Of a DNA stretch of 64,000 bases, positions 1-7,727 are shown in pieces; within the stretch, counting starts at the first letter, position 1; every line of letters starts with the position of its first letter. The translations under genes were made by a program, and so were the position numbers. The stretch comes from Streptomyces sp. CBMA29 (GTDB lineage: Bacteria; Actinomycetota; Actinomycetes; Streptomycetales; Streptomycetaceae): the NCBI RefSeq assembly GCF_014596445.1, contig NZ_MECL01000220.1, positions 1 through 64,000 of the forward strand, read 5' to 3'. Under the pieces are notes generated by a model that did not search any database, was not told the origin of the DNA, and was given only the letters and a program-made list of their open reading frames with translations.

Positions 1-1
1 G

Positions 2-1612
2 GCGGTGGGCCAATGGGCCTTCGGCACGGCCTCGTTCGGGGCGACGGCAGGCGCGGCGGCGGGCTGGTTCGTGGCCGCACCGCTGCTGGGGCTGCTCGTC
101 GCGGCGGCGGCCGTGCTCGTACCCGCCGTGCGTGACGTACGCGGCGGCACGGTCGCCCAGGCCCGCCGTGTCGTCGGCCGCGCCCGCTCCCCGTGGTGGA
201 CGCGCTTCGGCCTGGACCTGGTGCTGCTCGCCGCGTCGCTGCTGGTGTTCCGCGCGTCCAGCGGCAACCAGTACGCGCTGGTGCTGGCGCCCGAGGGCGT
301 GGCGAGCATCTCCGTGTCGTACTGGGCGTTCCTCGGCCCGGCTCTGCTGTGGCTCGGCGCCGCACTGCTGCTGTGGCGGTGCGCGACGCTCGTGATGGCG
401 TACGGGCAACGGCCGTTGACCCGGCTGGTCCGGCCGCTGACCGGGACGCTGGCCCGTACCACCGCCGCCGGTATGTCCCGCAGGCGCCGTCCGCTCGCCA
501 GGTCCGTCGTCCTGCTGGCGCTCGCGGTGTCCTTCGCGATCTCGACGGCGACCTTCAACAGCACGTACAGGCAACAGGCCGAGGTCGACGCGCGGCTCAC
601 CAACGGCGCCGACGTCACCGTCACGCAGTCGCCCGGCACGAGCGTCGGCCCCGGCGCGGCCCGCGCGCTGTCGTCCGTCCACGGCGTACGGCACGTCGAA
701 CCCGTACAGCACCGCTTCGCCTACGTTGGGGCCGATCTCCAGGATCTCTACGGCGTGCGGCCGGGCACGATCACCTCCGCGACCTCCCTCCAGGACGCCT
801 ACTTCGCGGGCGGCACCGCCAAGAGCCTGATGGCCGGGCTCGCGGCGCGCCCCGACTCGGTCCTCGTCAGCGACGAGACGGTCAAGGACTTCCAGCTCTC
901 GCCCGGCGACACCCTCAACCTGCGGCTCCAGGACAGCCGTACCAAGGCCCTGAAGACCGTGCGCTTCCACTACGCGGGCATCGTCAAGGAGTTCCCGACC
1001 GCGCCGAAGGACAGCTTCTTCGTCGCCAACGCCGACTACGTGGCGGAGGCGACCGGCAGCAACGCGGTCGGCGCCTTCCTCGTCGACACCGGCGGTACGG
1101 GGCAGGCGGGCGTCGCGGCGCGGCTGCGCGGGCAGTTGGGCACATCGGCGACCGTCACTGACATCAACGGCGCGCGCTCGTCGGTCGGTTCCAGCCTCAC
1201 CTCGGTCGACCTGGCCGGACTCACCCGTATCGAGCTGGCGTTCGCCGTCGTGCTCGCCGCGGCGGCCGGCGGCATCGTCCTCGCACTGGGCCTGGCCGAG
1301 CGCCGCCGCACCTTCGCCATCGCGACCGTCCTGGGCGCCGGGCGCCGCCAGTTGCGCGGCCTCGTCCTCAGCGAGGCCGCCGCCGTCACCCTCGGCGGCC
1401 TCGGCGGCGGCGCTCTCATCGGCTGGGCCCTCTCCGAGATGCTGGTCAAGGTCCTCACCGGCGTCTTCGACCCGCCGCCGTCCGTCATCTCCGTACCGTG
1501 GCCGTACCTCGCCCTCACCGCCGTGGCCGCCGTCACGGCCATCACCGCCGCGGCCCTGAACGCCGCCCGCCGCTCGTCCCGCCCCGCGGTGGAGGAGCTG
1601 CGGGAGCTGTGA
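2..1612 (+). CDS. FtsX-type ABC transporter permease (5' partial)
   Basis: The reading frame is open at the left edge, so this is the C-terminal ~535 residues of a longer permease. Hydrophobic segments near the start are followed by a ~300-residue extracytoplasmic MacB-PCD-like region. The C-terminus is a typical FtsX domain: a membrane segment rich in A/V/L, then AERRRTFAIATVLGAGRRQL, two more membrane segments, and the tail AVEELREL. These proteins work with an ABC ATPase to move lipids or peptides or to transmit signals across the membrane. The ATPase must lie to the left if it is linked. It ends 170 bp before the response regulator. Family assignment is firm; substrate is unknown. Confidence 0.85.
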   Translation, partial: AVGQWAFGTASFGATAGAAAGWFVAAPLLGLLVAAAAVLVPAVRDVRGGTVAQARRVVGRARSPWWTRFGLDLVLLAASLLVFRASSGNQYALVLAPEGVASISVSYWAFLGPALLWLGAALLLWRCATLVMAYGQRPLTRLVRPLTGTLARTTAAGMSRRRRPLARSVVLLALAVSFAISTATFNSTYRQQAEVDARLTNGADVTVTQSPGTSVGPGAARALSSVHGVRHVEPVQHRFAYVGADLQDLYGVRPGTITSATSLQDAYFAGGTAKSLMAGLAARPDSVLVSDETVKDFQLSPGDTLNLRLQDSRTKALKTVRFHYAGIVKEFPTAPKDSFFVANADYVAEATGSNAVGAFLVDTGGTGQAGVAARLRGQLGTSATVTDINGARSSVGSSLTSVDLAGLTRIELAFAVVLAAAAGGIVLALGLAERRRTFAIATVLGAGRRQLRGLVLSEAAAVTLGGLGGGALIGWALSEMLVKVLTGVFDPPPSVISVPWPYLALTAVAAVTAITAAALNAARRSSRPAVEELREL

Positions 1613-1675
1613 GGCGCTGGGGGCCGCGGACCGCCCCACGCGGTACGTCCCCGGCCCCCCGGCGGGTGGCGCGCC

Positions 1676-1772
1676 GCGTGGTGGCGGGCGGTGGCGTGCC
1701 GGGCGGCGTAGTGCTGGGCGGCGTGGTGGCGGGCGGTGTCGTGGCGCGCCGCGTCGTGGCGGGCGACGGCCT
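1676..1772 (+). repeat. GC-rich imperfect short tandem repeat
   Basis: The intergenic stretch between the permease and the response regulator is built of imperfect copies of a roughly 15-bp unit resembling GTGGCGGGCGGTGTC alternating with GTGGCGCGCCGCGT. It carries no convincing gene. It probably forms secondary structure and may attenuate read-through; that is inference only. Confidence 0.5.
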
Positions 1773-1784
1773 ACGCTGCACGGC

Positions 1785-2597
1785 ATGAGCACACCGGCAC
1801 CCGCACCGGGCCAGGGTCCGGGACCCGCGCCCGGCCCGCCGGACGGCACGACCGTCCTGGTCATCGAGGACGACGCGACCATCGGGCGCCACCTGGACGC
1901 GGGTCTGCGCGGGCACGGCTACCGCAGCACGTGGTGCAGGACCGGGACCAGCGGCATCGCGCAGGCGCGGGCGGTGCGGCCGGACGCGGTGCTGCTCGAC
2001 CTCGGGCTGCCGGACATGGACGGCATCGACGTGGCGCGGGCGCTGCGCGCGGAGTTCCCGGGCCTGCTCGTCGTCGTGCTGACCGCGCGCGGCGACGACA
2101 TCGACGTGGTGGCGGGGCTGGACGCGGGAGCGGACGACTATCTGACGAAACCGTTCACGCTGACGGTGCTGCTGGCCCGGCTCAGGGCCCACCTCCGCCG
2201 CCGCCCGCCGGACCGGGACCGGCGGCGGGAGCCGGTCCGCCTCGGCGACCTGACCGTGGACCTCTCGGCGCGCCGCTGCCTGCTCGGGGAGGCCGAAATC
2301 CCGCTGCGGCCAAAGGAGTTCGAGCTGCTGGCGGTCCTGGCCCGGCACGCGGGCGCCGCGCTGTCGCGCGAGACGCTGATGGCACGGGTGTGGGACGAGA
2401 ACTGGTTCGGCCCGACCAAGACCCTGGACGTCACCCTCGCCTCCCTCCGCCAGCGTCTCCAGCAGGCCGCCGCGACCGCCCCCACCGTCCCCCGCATGCC
2501 CACCGTCACCACCCTGCGCGGCCACGGCTACCGCCTCGACCCGCCGCCGCCCTCGCGCCGTCCGCCAGGGGGTGCCGGGGAACCCCGGCCGCAGTAA
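1785..2597 (+). CDS. OmpR/PhoB-family response regulator (orphan)
   Basis: 270 residues. The receiver domain (about 22-140) has the acidic pair E28/D29 (VLVIEDD), phospho-acceptor D72 in LLDLGLPDMDG, T100, and K122 in TKPF. A winged-helix DNA-binding domain follows (about 150-252: RPKEFELLAVL, TLDVTLASLRQRL, TTLRGHGYRL). It is therefore a phosphorylation-controlled transcription factor. No histidine kinase lies next to it in the window; a FtsX permease is upstream and a Ser/Thr kinase downstream. The proline-rich N-terminal ~20 residues and the proline tail are probably disordered. The ATG has only a weak Shine-Dalgarno sequence. Confidence 0.9.
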   Translation: MSTPAPAPGQGPGPAPGPPDGTTVLVIEDDATIGRHLDAGLRGHGYRSTWCRTGTSGIAQARAVRPDAVLLDLGLPDMDGIDVARALRAEFPGLLVVVLTARGDDIDVVAGLDAGADDYLTKPFTLTVLLARLRAHLRRRPPDRDRRREPVRLGDLTVDLSARRCLLGEAEIPLRPKEFELLAVLARHAGAALSRETLMARVWDENWFGPTKTLDVTLASLRQRLQQAAATAPTVPRMPTVTTLRGHGYRLDPPPPSRRPPGGAGEPRPQ

Positions 2598-2681
2598 TCT
2601 GCGTCGACGCCTACGAGCGCGCGTGAGCGCGGCGACAGCCGCCGGGGGGCGGGCAGGGGCGGATGAGGGGGACGGCACGCG

Positions 2682-4565
2682 ATGGACGGAAACGACGGCT
2701 CCGGCAGACCGGCGTACGACCCGGCCAAGGGGTACGGCGGCACGCCCGCGAGCGGCGGCGGCACGGGTCAGGGCGCTACGGGCCACAGCGGTACGGGCGG
2801 TACGGGCGGCACCGGCGGCACCGGGCAGTGGACCGTGCCCGGCTACACCCACGAACGCGACCTCGGCGCGGGCGCGTCCGGCCGGGTCGTGCTGGCCACG
2901 CACCTCGCCACGGGAACGGCGGTCGCCGTCAAATACCTCGCGGGACCGCTCGGCGGCGACCCGCGCTTCAGAACCGCCTTCCGCGCCGAGGCGGAACTCC
3001 TCGGCGGCCTGCACTCGCCGTACATCGCGCGCTTCTACGAGTACGTGGAGGACGGCGGGAACGCCGCGATCGTGATGGAGCTGGTCGACGGCATCGCGCT
3101 GCACGCGCTGCTGCGGCAGGAGGGCGCGACCGGTCCTGAACCGGCGCTCGCGGTGCTGAAGGGCTCGCTGCTCGGCCTGGCCGCCGCGCACGCGGCGGGG
3201 GTGGTGCACCGCGACTACAAACCCGCGAACGTGCTGGTCACCACGGACGGCGTCTCCAAGCTGGTGGACTTCGGCGTCGCGGTGCGCAGCGGCGAGACGG
3301 GCGCGGTCGCGGGCACGCCGTCGTACATGGCGCCCGAGCAGTGGGCGGGCGGCCCCGCGACCCCGGCGACCGACGTGTACGCGGCCACCGCGACCTTCTA
3401 CGAGTGCCTGACCGGCAGCAAGCCGTACTCCGGCTCGACGATGTTCGAACTGGCCGTGCAGCACGCCGAAGCGCCCATCCCCGACGAGCGGGTGCCGGAG
3501 CCGGTGCGCGGTCTGGTCACCCGCGGCCTGGGCAAGACACCGCAGGAACGCCCGCAGAGCGCGGCCGAATTCGTCGAGGAACTCCAGGCGGTGGCGGGCG
3601 CCGCGTACGGCGAGGACTGGGAGGAGCGCGGGCAGCGCAAACTCGCCGCCCTCGTGGCCCTGCTGCCGCTGCTGCTGCCGTTCGGCGGCGGCAGCGGCGC
3701 CTCGGGTACGACGGCCTTCGCGCACACGCGGCTCGGGCAGGGGCCGGGCGTCACCTCCGGCGCGGCCCCCGCGCCGGCTCCGGGCGCGGCGGCCCCGGGT
3801 GAGGCCCTGGTCGCGCTGGAGCGGCACCGCGCGGTGCGCCCGGCCCGCTTCGGGCGGCGCGCCAAACTGGTCGCGGGCGCGGTCGCGGCCGTCCTGATAT
3901 CCACCGGGCTCGTCGTGACCGCGGTGGCCACAGGCGGCGGCGGCCCCTCCGACGAGGTCACCACCGCCTCGACCCCCTCGGCCCTGACCTCCCTGACCTC
4001 CGGCCACCCCGTCGCCCCCGCGACCGGCTCCCCGACGTCCGGCTCCCCGTCCGCATCCCCTTCGACGCCGGCGTCCGCGTCCCCGTCCCCGTCCGCCTCG
4101 GACAGCGCCAGCGCCTCACCGAGCGGTACGACGACGACGGCGCCGGTCGCTCCCCCGACGGCGTCGGCGCCGACGGCGACACCCTCCACGACGGCGCCCA
4201 CGACGCCGCCGACGACACCGCCGACGACGACGGCGCCACCAGCGCTGGTCGTGGACTCGGTCGCCATCGTGCGGTTCATATGCGGCGCGGGCGCCGCGCA
4301 CACGGCGGTCGCGGCGGTCACCGTGCGGGGCAACGGAGCCGACGACGGCACCTTGGTCCTCACCTGGGCGCACACCACGGCGTCGGGACTCGTGTCGGGA
4401 GCGGTCACCGAGTCGTACCCGATCCCCAAGGGGCAGACGTCCTCCACCCAGTCCTCCACGCACGCGTTCGGCGTCAGCCGCCTCCCCGGCTGGACGCTCA
4501 CCGTCTCCTCGACGCCCGCCGCGGGCAAGGGGAACGGCTCCTCACAGACGATCGACGCCTGCTGA
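2682..4565 (+). CDS. Membrane-anchored Ser/Thr protein kinase with extracytoplasmic C-terminal domain
   Basis: 627 residues. A Gly/Thr-rich N-terminus (1-50) precedes a complete Hanks-type kinase domain (~55-305): G-loop GAGASG 62-67, VAVK with K84, catalytic loop HRDYKPAN 176-183 with D178, DFG 196-198, APE 217-219. A juxtamembrane region leads to a membrane segment at ~395-417. Then comes a Ser/Thr/Pro linker (~420-520) and a ~100-residue C-terminal domain ending in Cys. There are no PASTA repeats. The kinase should phosphorylate cytoplasmic targets in response to an external cue sensed by the C-terminal domain. The next gene encodes a membrane protein with a similar outer domain. The ATG is preceded by GAGGGGGA. 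Confidence 0.9.
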   Translation: MDGNDGSGRPAYDPAKGYGGTPASGGGTGQGATGHSGTGGTGGTGGTGQWTVPGYTHERDLGAGASGRVVLATHLATGTAVAVKYLAGPLGGDPRFRTAFRAEAELLGGLHSPYIARFYEYVEDGGNAAIVMELVDGIALHALLRQEGATGPEPALAVLKGSLLGLAAAHAAGVVHRDYKPANVLVTTDGVSKLVDFGVAVRSGETGAVAGTPSYMAPEQWAGGPATPATDVYAATATFYECLTGSKPYSGSTMFELAVQHAEAPIPDERVPEPVRGLVTRGLGKTPQERPQSAAEFVEELQAVAGAAYGEDWEERGQRKLAALVALLPLLLPFGGGSGASGTTAFAHTRLGQGPGVTSGAAPAPAPGAAAPGEALVALERHRAVRPARFGRRAKLVAGAVAAVLISTGLVVTAVATGGGGPSDEVTTASTPSALTSLTSGHPVAPATGSPTSGSPSASPSTPASASPSPSASDSASASPSGTTTTAPVAPPTASAPTATPSTTAPTTPPTTPPTTTAPPALVVDSVAIVRFICGAGAAHTAVAAVTVRGNGADDGTLVLTWAHTTASGLVSGAVTESYPIPKGQTSSTQSSTHAFGVSRLPGWTLTVSSTPAAGKGNGSSQTIDAC

Positions 4566-4599
4566 CCCGCACTTCGGCCCTCCGCCAAGGAACCCGCCC

Positions 4600-5382
4600 A
4601 TGCCGCACGACCGTGACCGCGACCAGAGCCGTGACCCGCGCCTGCACTTCAGCACCCGGCCGCAGGCCGCCCCCGCCCCCGCCCCCGCCGCGCCGGACGA
4701 CGGCACCTTCCGGCTGAGCGACCTCGGCTTCGGCGGCGCGAGCGCCGGGGGCGGCTTCGGCGCTACGGACGGCACCGGGGAGCCGGACGGGGCGACCGTG
4801 CTCGACCCCGGCTCCTGGTCCAGCGAGGTCCCGGGGACGGAGCCCTTCGCACCCGGGCTGCGCCGCTTCGGGCCCGGGGTGCCGGAAGGGCCCGAGCCTT
4901 CCGTCGGCACGGAGCGGACCGCCGCCGTGTGGCACGGCACCGTGCGGCCGGGGGAGGAGCCGGTGCTGCCGCCCGAACAGCCGCGTAGAAAAGGGGCGTT
5001 GGGCGGGTGGCTGCTCGCGCTGCTGGTGCTGCTCGGGGTGGTGGCGTATCTGCTGTGGCAGCACTGGCCGGGCTCGGTGAAGGTCGAAGGGGTCAGCGTC
5101 CGCAACGACACCGCCGTCCAGGGCTGCCACAGTACGGCGAAGGTGGTGGGCACGCTGCGGACCAGCGGGGACGCGGGGACGGTCCGCTACCGGTGGCGGC
5201 GCAGCGACGGCACGCTCTCCGACGAGCTGCGGCAGCGGGTGGCGAAGGGGCGGCGCAGTACGGACGTCGTGCTGCTGTGGTCCTTCGACGGCCGCGGCAC
5301 GCTCCAGGCGACCGCGACCCTCGAAGTGCTCTCCCCGCAGCGGCAGTCGGGGTCGTACACCTTCACCTACCGCTGCTCCTGA
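4600..5382 (+). CDS. Single-pass membrane protein, partner of the adjacent kinase
   Basis: 260 residues; AAGGAA lies upstream of the ATG, 34 bp after the kinase stop. The N-terminal ~135 residues are cytoplasmic and low complexity (Ala/Pro/Gly/Asp). A membrane segment (~138-158: WLLALLVLLGVVAYLLW) leads to a ~100-residue outer domain that begins VKVEGVSVRNDTAVQGC and ends TYRCS. That domain has the same length, spacing and Cys pattern as the kinase's outer domain (a C early, a C as last or next-to-last residue, and GTVRYRW versus GTLVLTW). I do not recognise a named family. It is probably co-transcribed with the kinase and may be its substrate or co-sensor. Confidence 0.75.
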   Translation: MPHDRDRDQSRDPRLHFSTRPQAAPAPAPAAPDDGTFRLSDLGFGGASAGGGFGATDGTGEPDGATVLDPGSWSSEVPGTEPFAPGLRRFGPGVPEGPEPSVGTERTAAVWHGTVRPGEEPVLPPEQPRRKGALGGWLLALLVLLGVVAYLLWQHWPGSVKVEGVSVRNDTAVQGCHSTAKVVGTLRTSGDAGTVRYRWRRSDGTLSDELRQRVAKGRRSTDVVLLWSFDGRGTLQATATLEVLSPQRQSGSYTFTYRCS

Positions 5383-5650
5383 CGCCGTCGACGCGCGCGG
5401 TCGGCCGATCCGCGCCGATCCGCCGCACGCGTCCGGTCCACAGGTCCAGCAGGTACGGGACGTGTCGGGCGCCGGCTGGCCCCGCGTCCGCCCCGCGCTG
5501 GCCCCGCGCCGGACTCCGCGTCACGCTCCGCCGTATGGAGGAAAGTTTCATCCGCACTCTGTTCTGCGGTGGTCACTTGGCATTAAGTTCCAACGGCAGT
5601 CGCCCGCACGGAATTTGACGCTCTCCCTCACCCCCACCACGGGAGCACAC

Positions 5651-6364
5651 ATGTCGGTCCCTGAGCACTTCGCCATGCCCCGCACCGCCCAGTCCCGTAC
5701 CGCCGAGTCCCGCACCGCCCTGTCCCGCCGCCGCTTCCTCGCCTCGGCCGCCGTGCTCGGCGCGAGCGCGGGAGCCGTGATCGTCGGCGCCGCGCCCGCC
5801 TCCGCCGCGCGGATCGTGCCCGAGCCGAACATGTTCGACACCACGGCGTGGAGCGCCCGCCCGCCGTCCTCCCCGGTCAGCCTGGCCGGGAACAACCCCA
5901 ACAAGATCGTCGTGCACCACACCGCGTTCGCGAACACCGCCGACTCCGGCACGTCCGGCTCGTTCGCCATCGCGCACGAGATCCAGGACCTGCACATGGA
6001 CACCAACGGCTGGATCGACACCGGCAACCACTTCACCATCAGCCGGACCGGCATCATCATGGAGGGCCGCCACCGCAGCCTGGAACGGCTGCTCGCGGGC
6101 AGCAACATGGTCGTCGGCGCCCATACCGTCGGCCAGAACACGCAGGGCATCGGCATCGAGAACAACGGCACGTACACCTCCGTCGCGCCGCCGTCGATCC
6201 TCTACGCCAGCCTCGTCAGCCTCTGCTCGTACATCTGCTACAAGTACGGCCTCGCGCCGACGCAGATCTTCGGACACCGGGACTTCAACGTCACCGAGTG
6301 CCCAGGCGACAAGCTCTACGCGATGCTGCCGCAGCTCCGTACGGACGTGGCGTCCCGGATGTAG
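5651..6364 (+). CDS. Secreted PGRP-family N-acetylmuramoyl-L-alanine amidase (Tat signal)
   Basis: 237 residues from the ATG preceded by GGGAG; the frame is open further upstream but without a site as good. A Tat signal (SRRRFLASAA) is followed by a hydrophobic stretch and ASA. The amidase_2/PGRP fold is shown by NKIVVHHTAF (zinc His), HMDTNGWIDTGNHFTISR, a second His in VVGAHTVG, and FGHRDFNVTECPGD (zinc Cys). It should cleave the MurNAc-L-Ala bond of peptidoglycan outside the cell. It is a paralogue of the larger amidase at 12616-13749, with which it shares the HMDTNGW and MEGRHRSLE blocks. No wall-binding domain is present. Confidence 0.88.
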   Translation: MSVPEHFAMPRTAQSRTAESRTALSRRRFLASAAVLGASAGAVIVGAAPASAARIVPEPNMFDTTAWSARPPSSPVSLAGNNPNKIVVHHTAFANTADSGTSGSFAIAHEIQDLHMDTNGWIDTGNHFTISRTGIIMEGRHRSLERLLAGSNMVVGAHTVGQNTQGIGIENNGTYTSVAPPSILYASLVSLCSYICYKYGLAPTQIFGHRDFNVTECPGDKLYAMLPQLRTDVASRM

Positions 6365-6523
6365 CGGCGGCTCCGCCCGGTGCGGTGCCGGTCCCGCGCG
6401 GACCCGGTGCGGCGCCGGGCCCGCGCGGGCCCCCGCGGGCCCCCGCGTACTGTCGGCCGGACAGGCCCTGCCCTGACCGCCGCCGCGACCCCTGCGCGGG
6501 GGACGTCCGTACGGAGGAGCACC

Positions 6524-7150
6524 ATGCCCGACGCCGCCGCCGGATTCGCCGAGATCCCGCCGACCACGCTCGCCGACCTGCTCGGCCGCGAGCAGGTCAT
6601 GGACATCGGCGTCCGCCCCCTGTGGACCCCGGTCCCGCGCGTCGCGGGCCCCGCGTACACCGTCCGCTGCGCCCCCGGCGACAACCTGATGCTGCACGCC
6701 GCCATCCACCGGGCCGAGCCCGGCTCGGTCGTCGTCGTCCAGTCCGGCGACCTCGGCCACGCCGTCGCGGGCGGCAACGTCTGCGCAGTCGCCAGACGTC
6801 GGGGCATCGCCGCCTTCGTCGTCGACGGCGTCATCCGCGATCTCGCCGAGGTCCGCGCGCTGGGCTTCCCCGTCTTCGCGCGCGGTGTCATCCCCGTCCC
6901 CGGCGCCAAGGCCGCCGTCCACCCCCTCAACACCCCCGTCACCTGCGGCGGAGTCCTCGTCCACCCCGGCGACATCGTCGTGGCCGACGAAGAGGGCGTC
7001 GTCGTCACCCCCGCCGCGCGCGCCCCCGAGATCCTCGGCTCCGCGAGGGCGGTCCTGGCCAAGGAGGCGGCCGAGTCCCTCGACACCTGGCAGTCCGCCC
7101 ACGAGTCCCGCATCGCGGCCCTGCTGACGAAGCACGGCTACGAGGACTGA
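6524..7150 (+). CDS. RraA-like / 4-hydroxy-4-methyl-2-oxoglutarate aldolase family protein
   Basis: 208 residues; ATG preceded by GGAGGAG. The single RraA-like domain has the central GGNVCAVARRRGIAAFVVDG-VIRD block, whose Asp and Arg bind Mg and oxo-acid in the aldolase branch, and the C-terminal HPGDIVVADEEGVVVTP turn. Members of this family are either class II aldolases/oxaloacetate decarboxylases or RNase E inhibitors. The active-site-like DG..RD and the actinobacterial setting favour the aldolase branch. It stands alone between an amidase and a lipoprotein gene, so no pathway can be read from context. Confidence 0.85.
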   Translation: MPDAAAGFAEIPPTTLADLLGREQVMDIGVRPLWTPVPRVAGPAYTVRCAPGDNLMLHAAIHRAEPGSVVVVQSGDLGHAVAGGNVCAVARRRGIAAFVVDGVIRDLAEVRALGFPVFARGVIPVPGAKAAVHPLNTPVTCGGVLVHPGDIVVADEEGVVVTPAARAPEILGSARAVLAKEAAESLDTWQSAHESRIAALLTKHGYED

Positions 7151-7357
7151 GCCCGGCTACGGCACGCCTCCCACGTTTCCGTCCGTACTCACCCCCGCCC
7201 GCCGCCCCCGCCCGCCGCCCCCGCACTCCGTACGCACGCTCCGTACCCACACGCCGTACCCACCGCGACCTGAGTACGAGCACGGATGATTCGGACACAT
7301 CCGTCCGGCGACACTGATCCCGGAGCGAAGATCACCTACGCGAGAGGCGGCAGCGCC

Positions 7358-7675
7358 GTGCAGAGCAACCATCCCCGTCGGCCCCGGATTCCCGCCGGCC
7401 CCCGGCTCACCCTGATCGGCCTGTCGCTGGCGGGCGTCGCCTTCATGGGGCTCTGCTCGGCGTGCAGCATGCAGGACGCGATGTGCTCGGGCGGGGAGTA
7501 CCCGGTGGCGTCGGTCGGGTCCCCGGCGGGCGGGGCTTGCGTGTCGGACAAGGAGGAGCCCCCGAAGGGCTTCGTGCGCTACCCGAAGGGCAAGGTCCCC
7601 CGGCACGTGGACGACACGTGGGACAAGTACTGGCAGGAGCACTCCCTGGACGCCGACGGCAACGAGGTGAAGTGA
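7358..7675 (+). CDS. SCO0607-family small lipoprotein
   Basis: 105 residues from a GTG preceded by GAGAGGCGG; an ATG lies 72 bp further upstream but would place residues ahead of the export signal. A short basic N-terminus, a hydrophobic segment and LCSACSMQDAMC form a lipobox-like site (the -3 residue is Cys, slightly unusual). The mature part has PKGFVRYPKGKVPRHVDD, which I recognise from the SCO0607-type lipoproteins of Streptomyces. Its function is unknown; it should be anchored on the outer face of the membrane. Confidence 0.75.
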   Translation: MQSNHPRRPRIPAGPRLTLIGLSLAGVAFMGLCSACSMQDAMCSGGEYPVASVGSPAGGACVSDKEEPPKGFVRYPKGKVPRHVDDTWDKYWQEHSLDADGNEVK

Positions 7676-7701
7676 GGCCCCGCCGCAGGGGCGGGACCTC
7701 A
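7673..7701. terminator. Bidirectional hairpin between convergent genes
   Basis: The arms TGAGGCCCCGCC and GGGCGGGACCTCA pair around a GCAG loop, with a small internal mismatch. The hairpin begins at the stop codon of the lipoprotein gene and lies 27 bp from the convergent stop at 7728, so it can serve both. Confidence 0.6.
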
Positions 7702-7727
7702 CCGGGACCTCACCGGAGCCGTACCGG

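Noticed and set aside
1542-4007. 821-codon minus-strand frame over the response regulator and kinase
   Set aside because: Antisense shadow of well-supported genes; composition is Arg/Gly/Ala-rich without domains.
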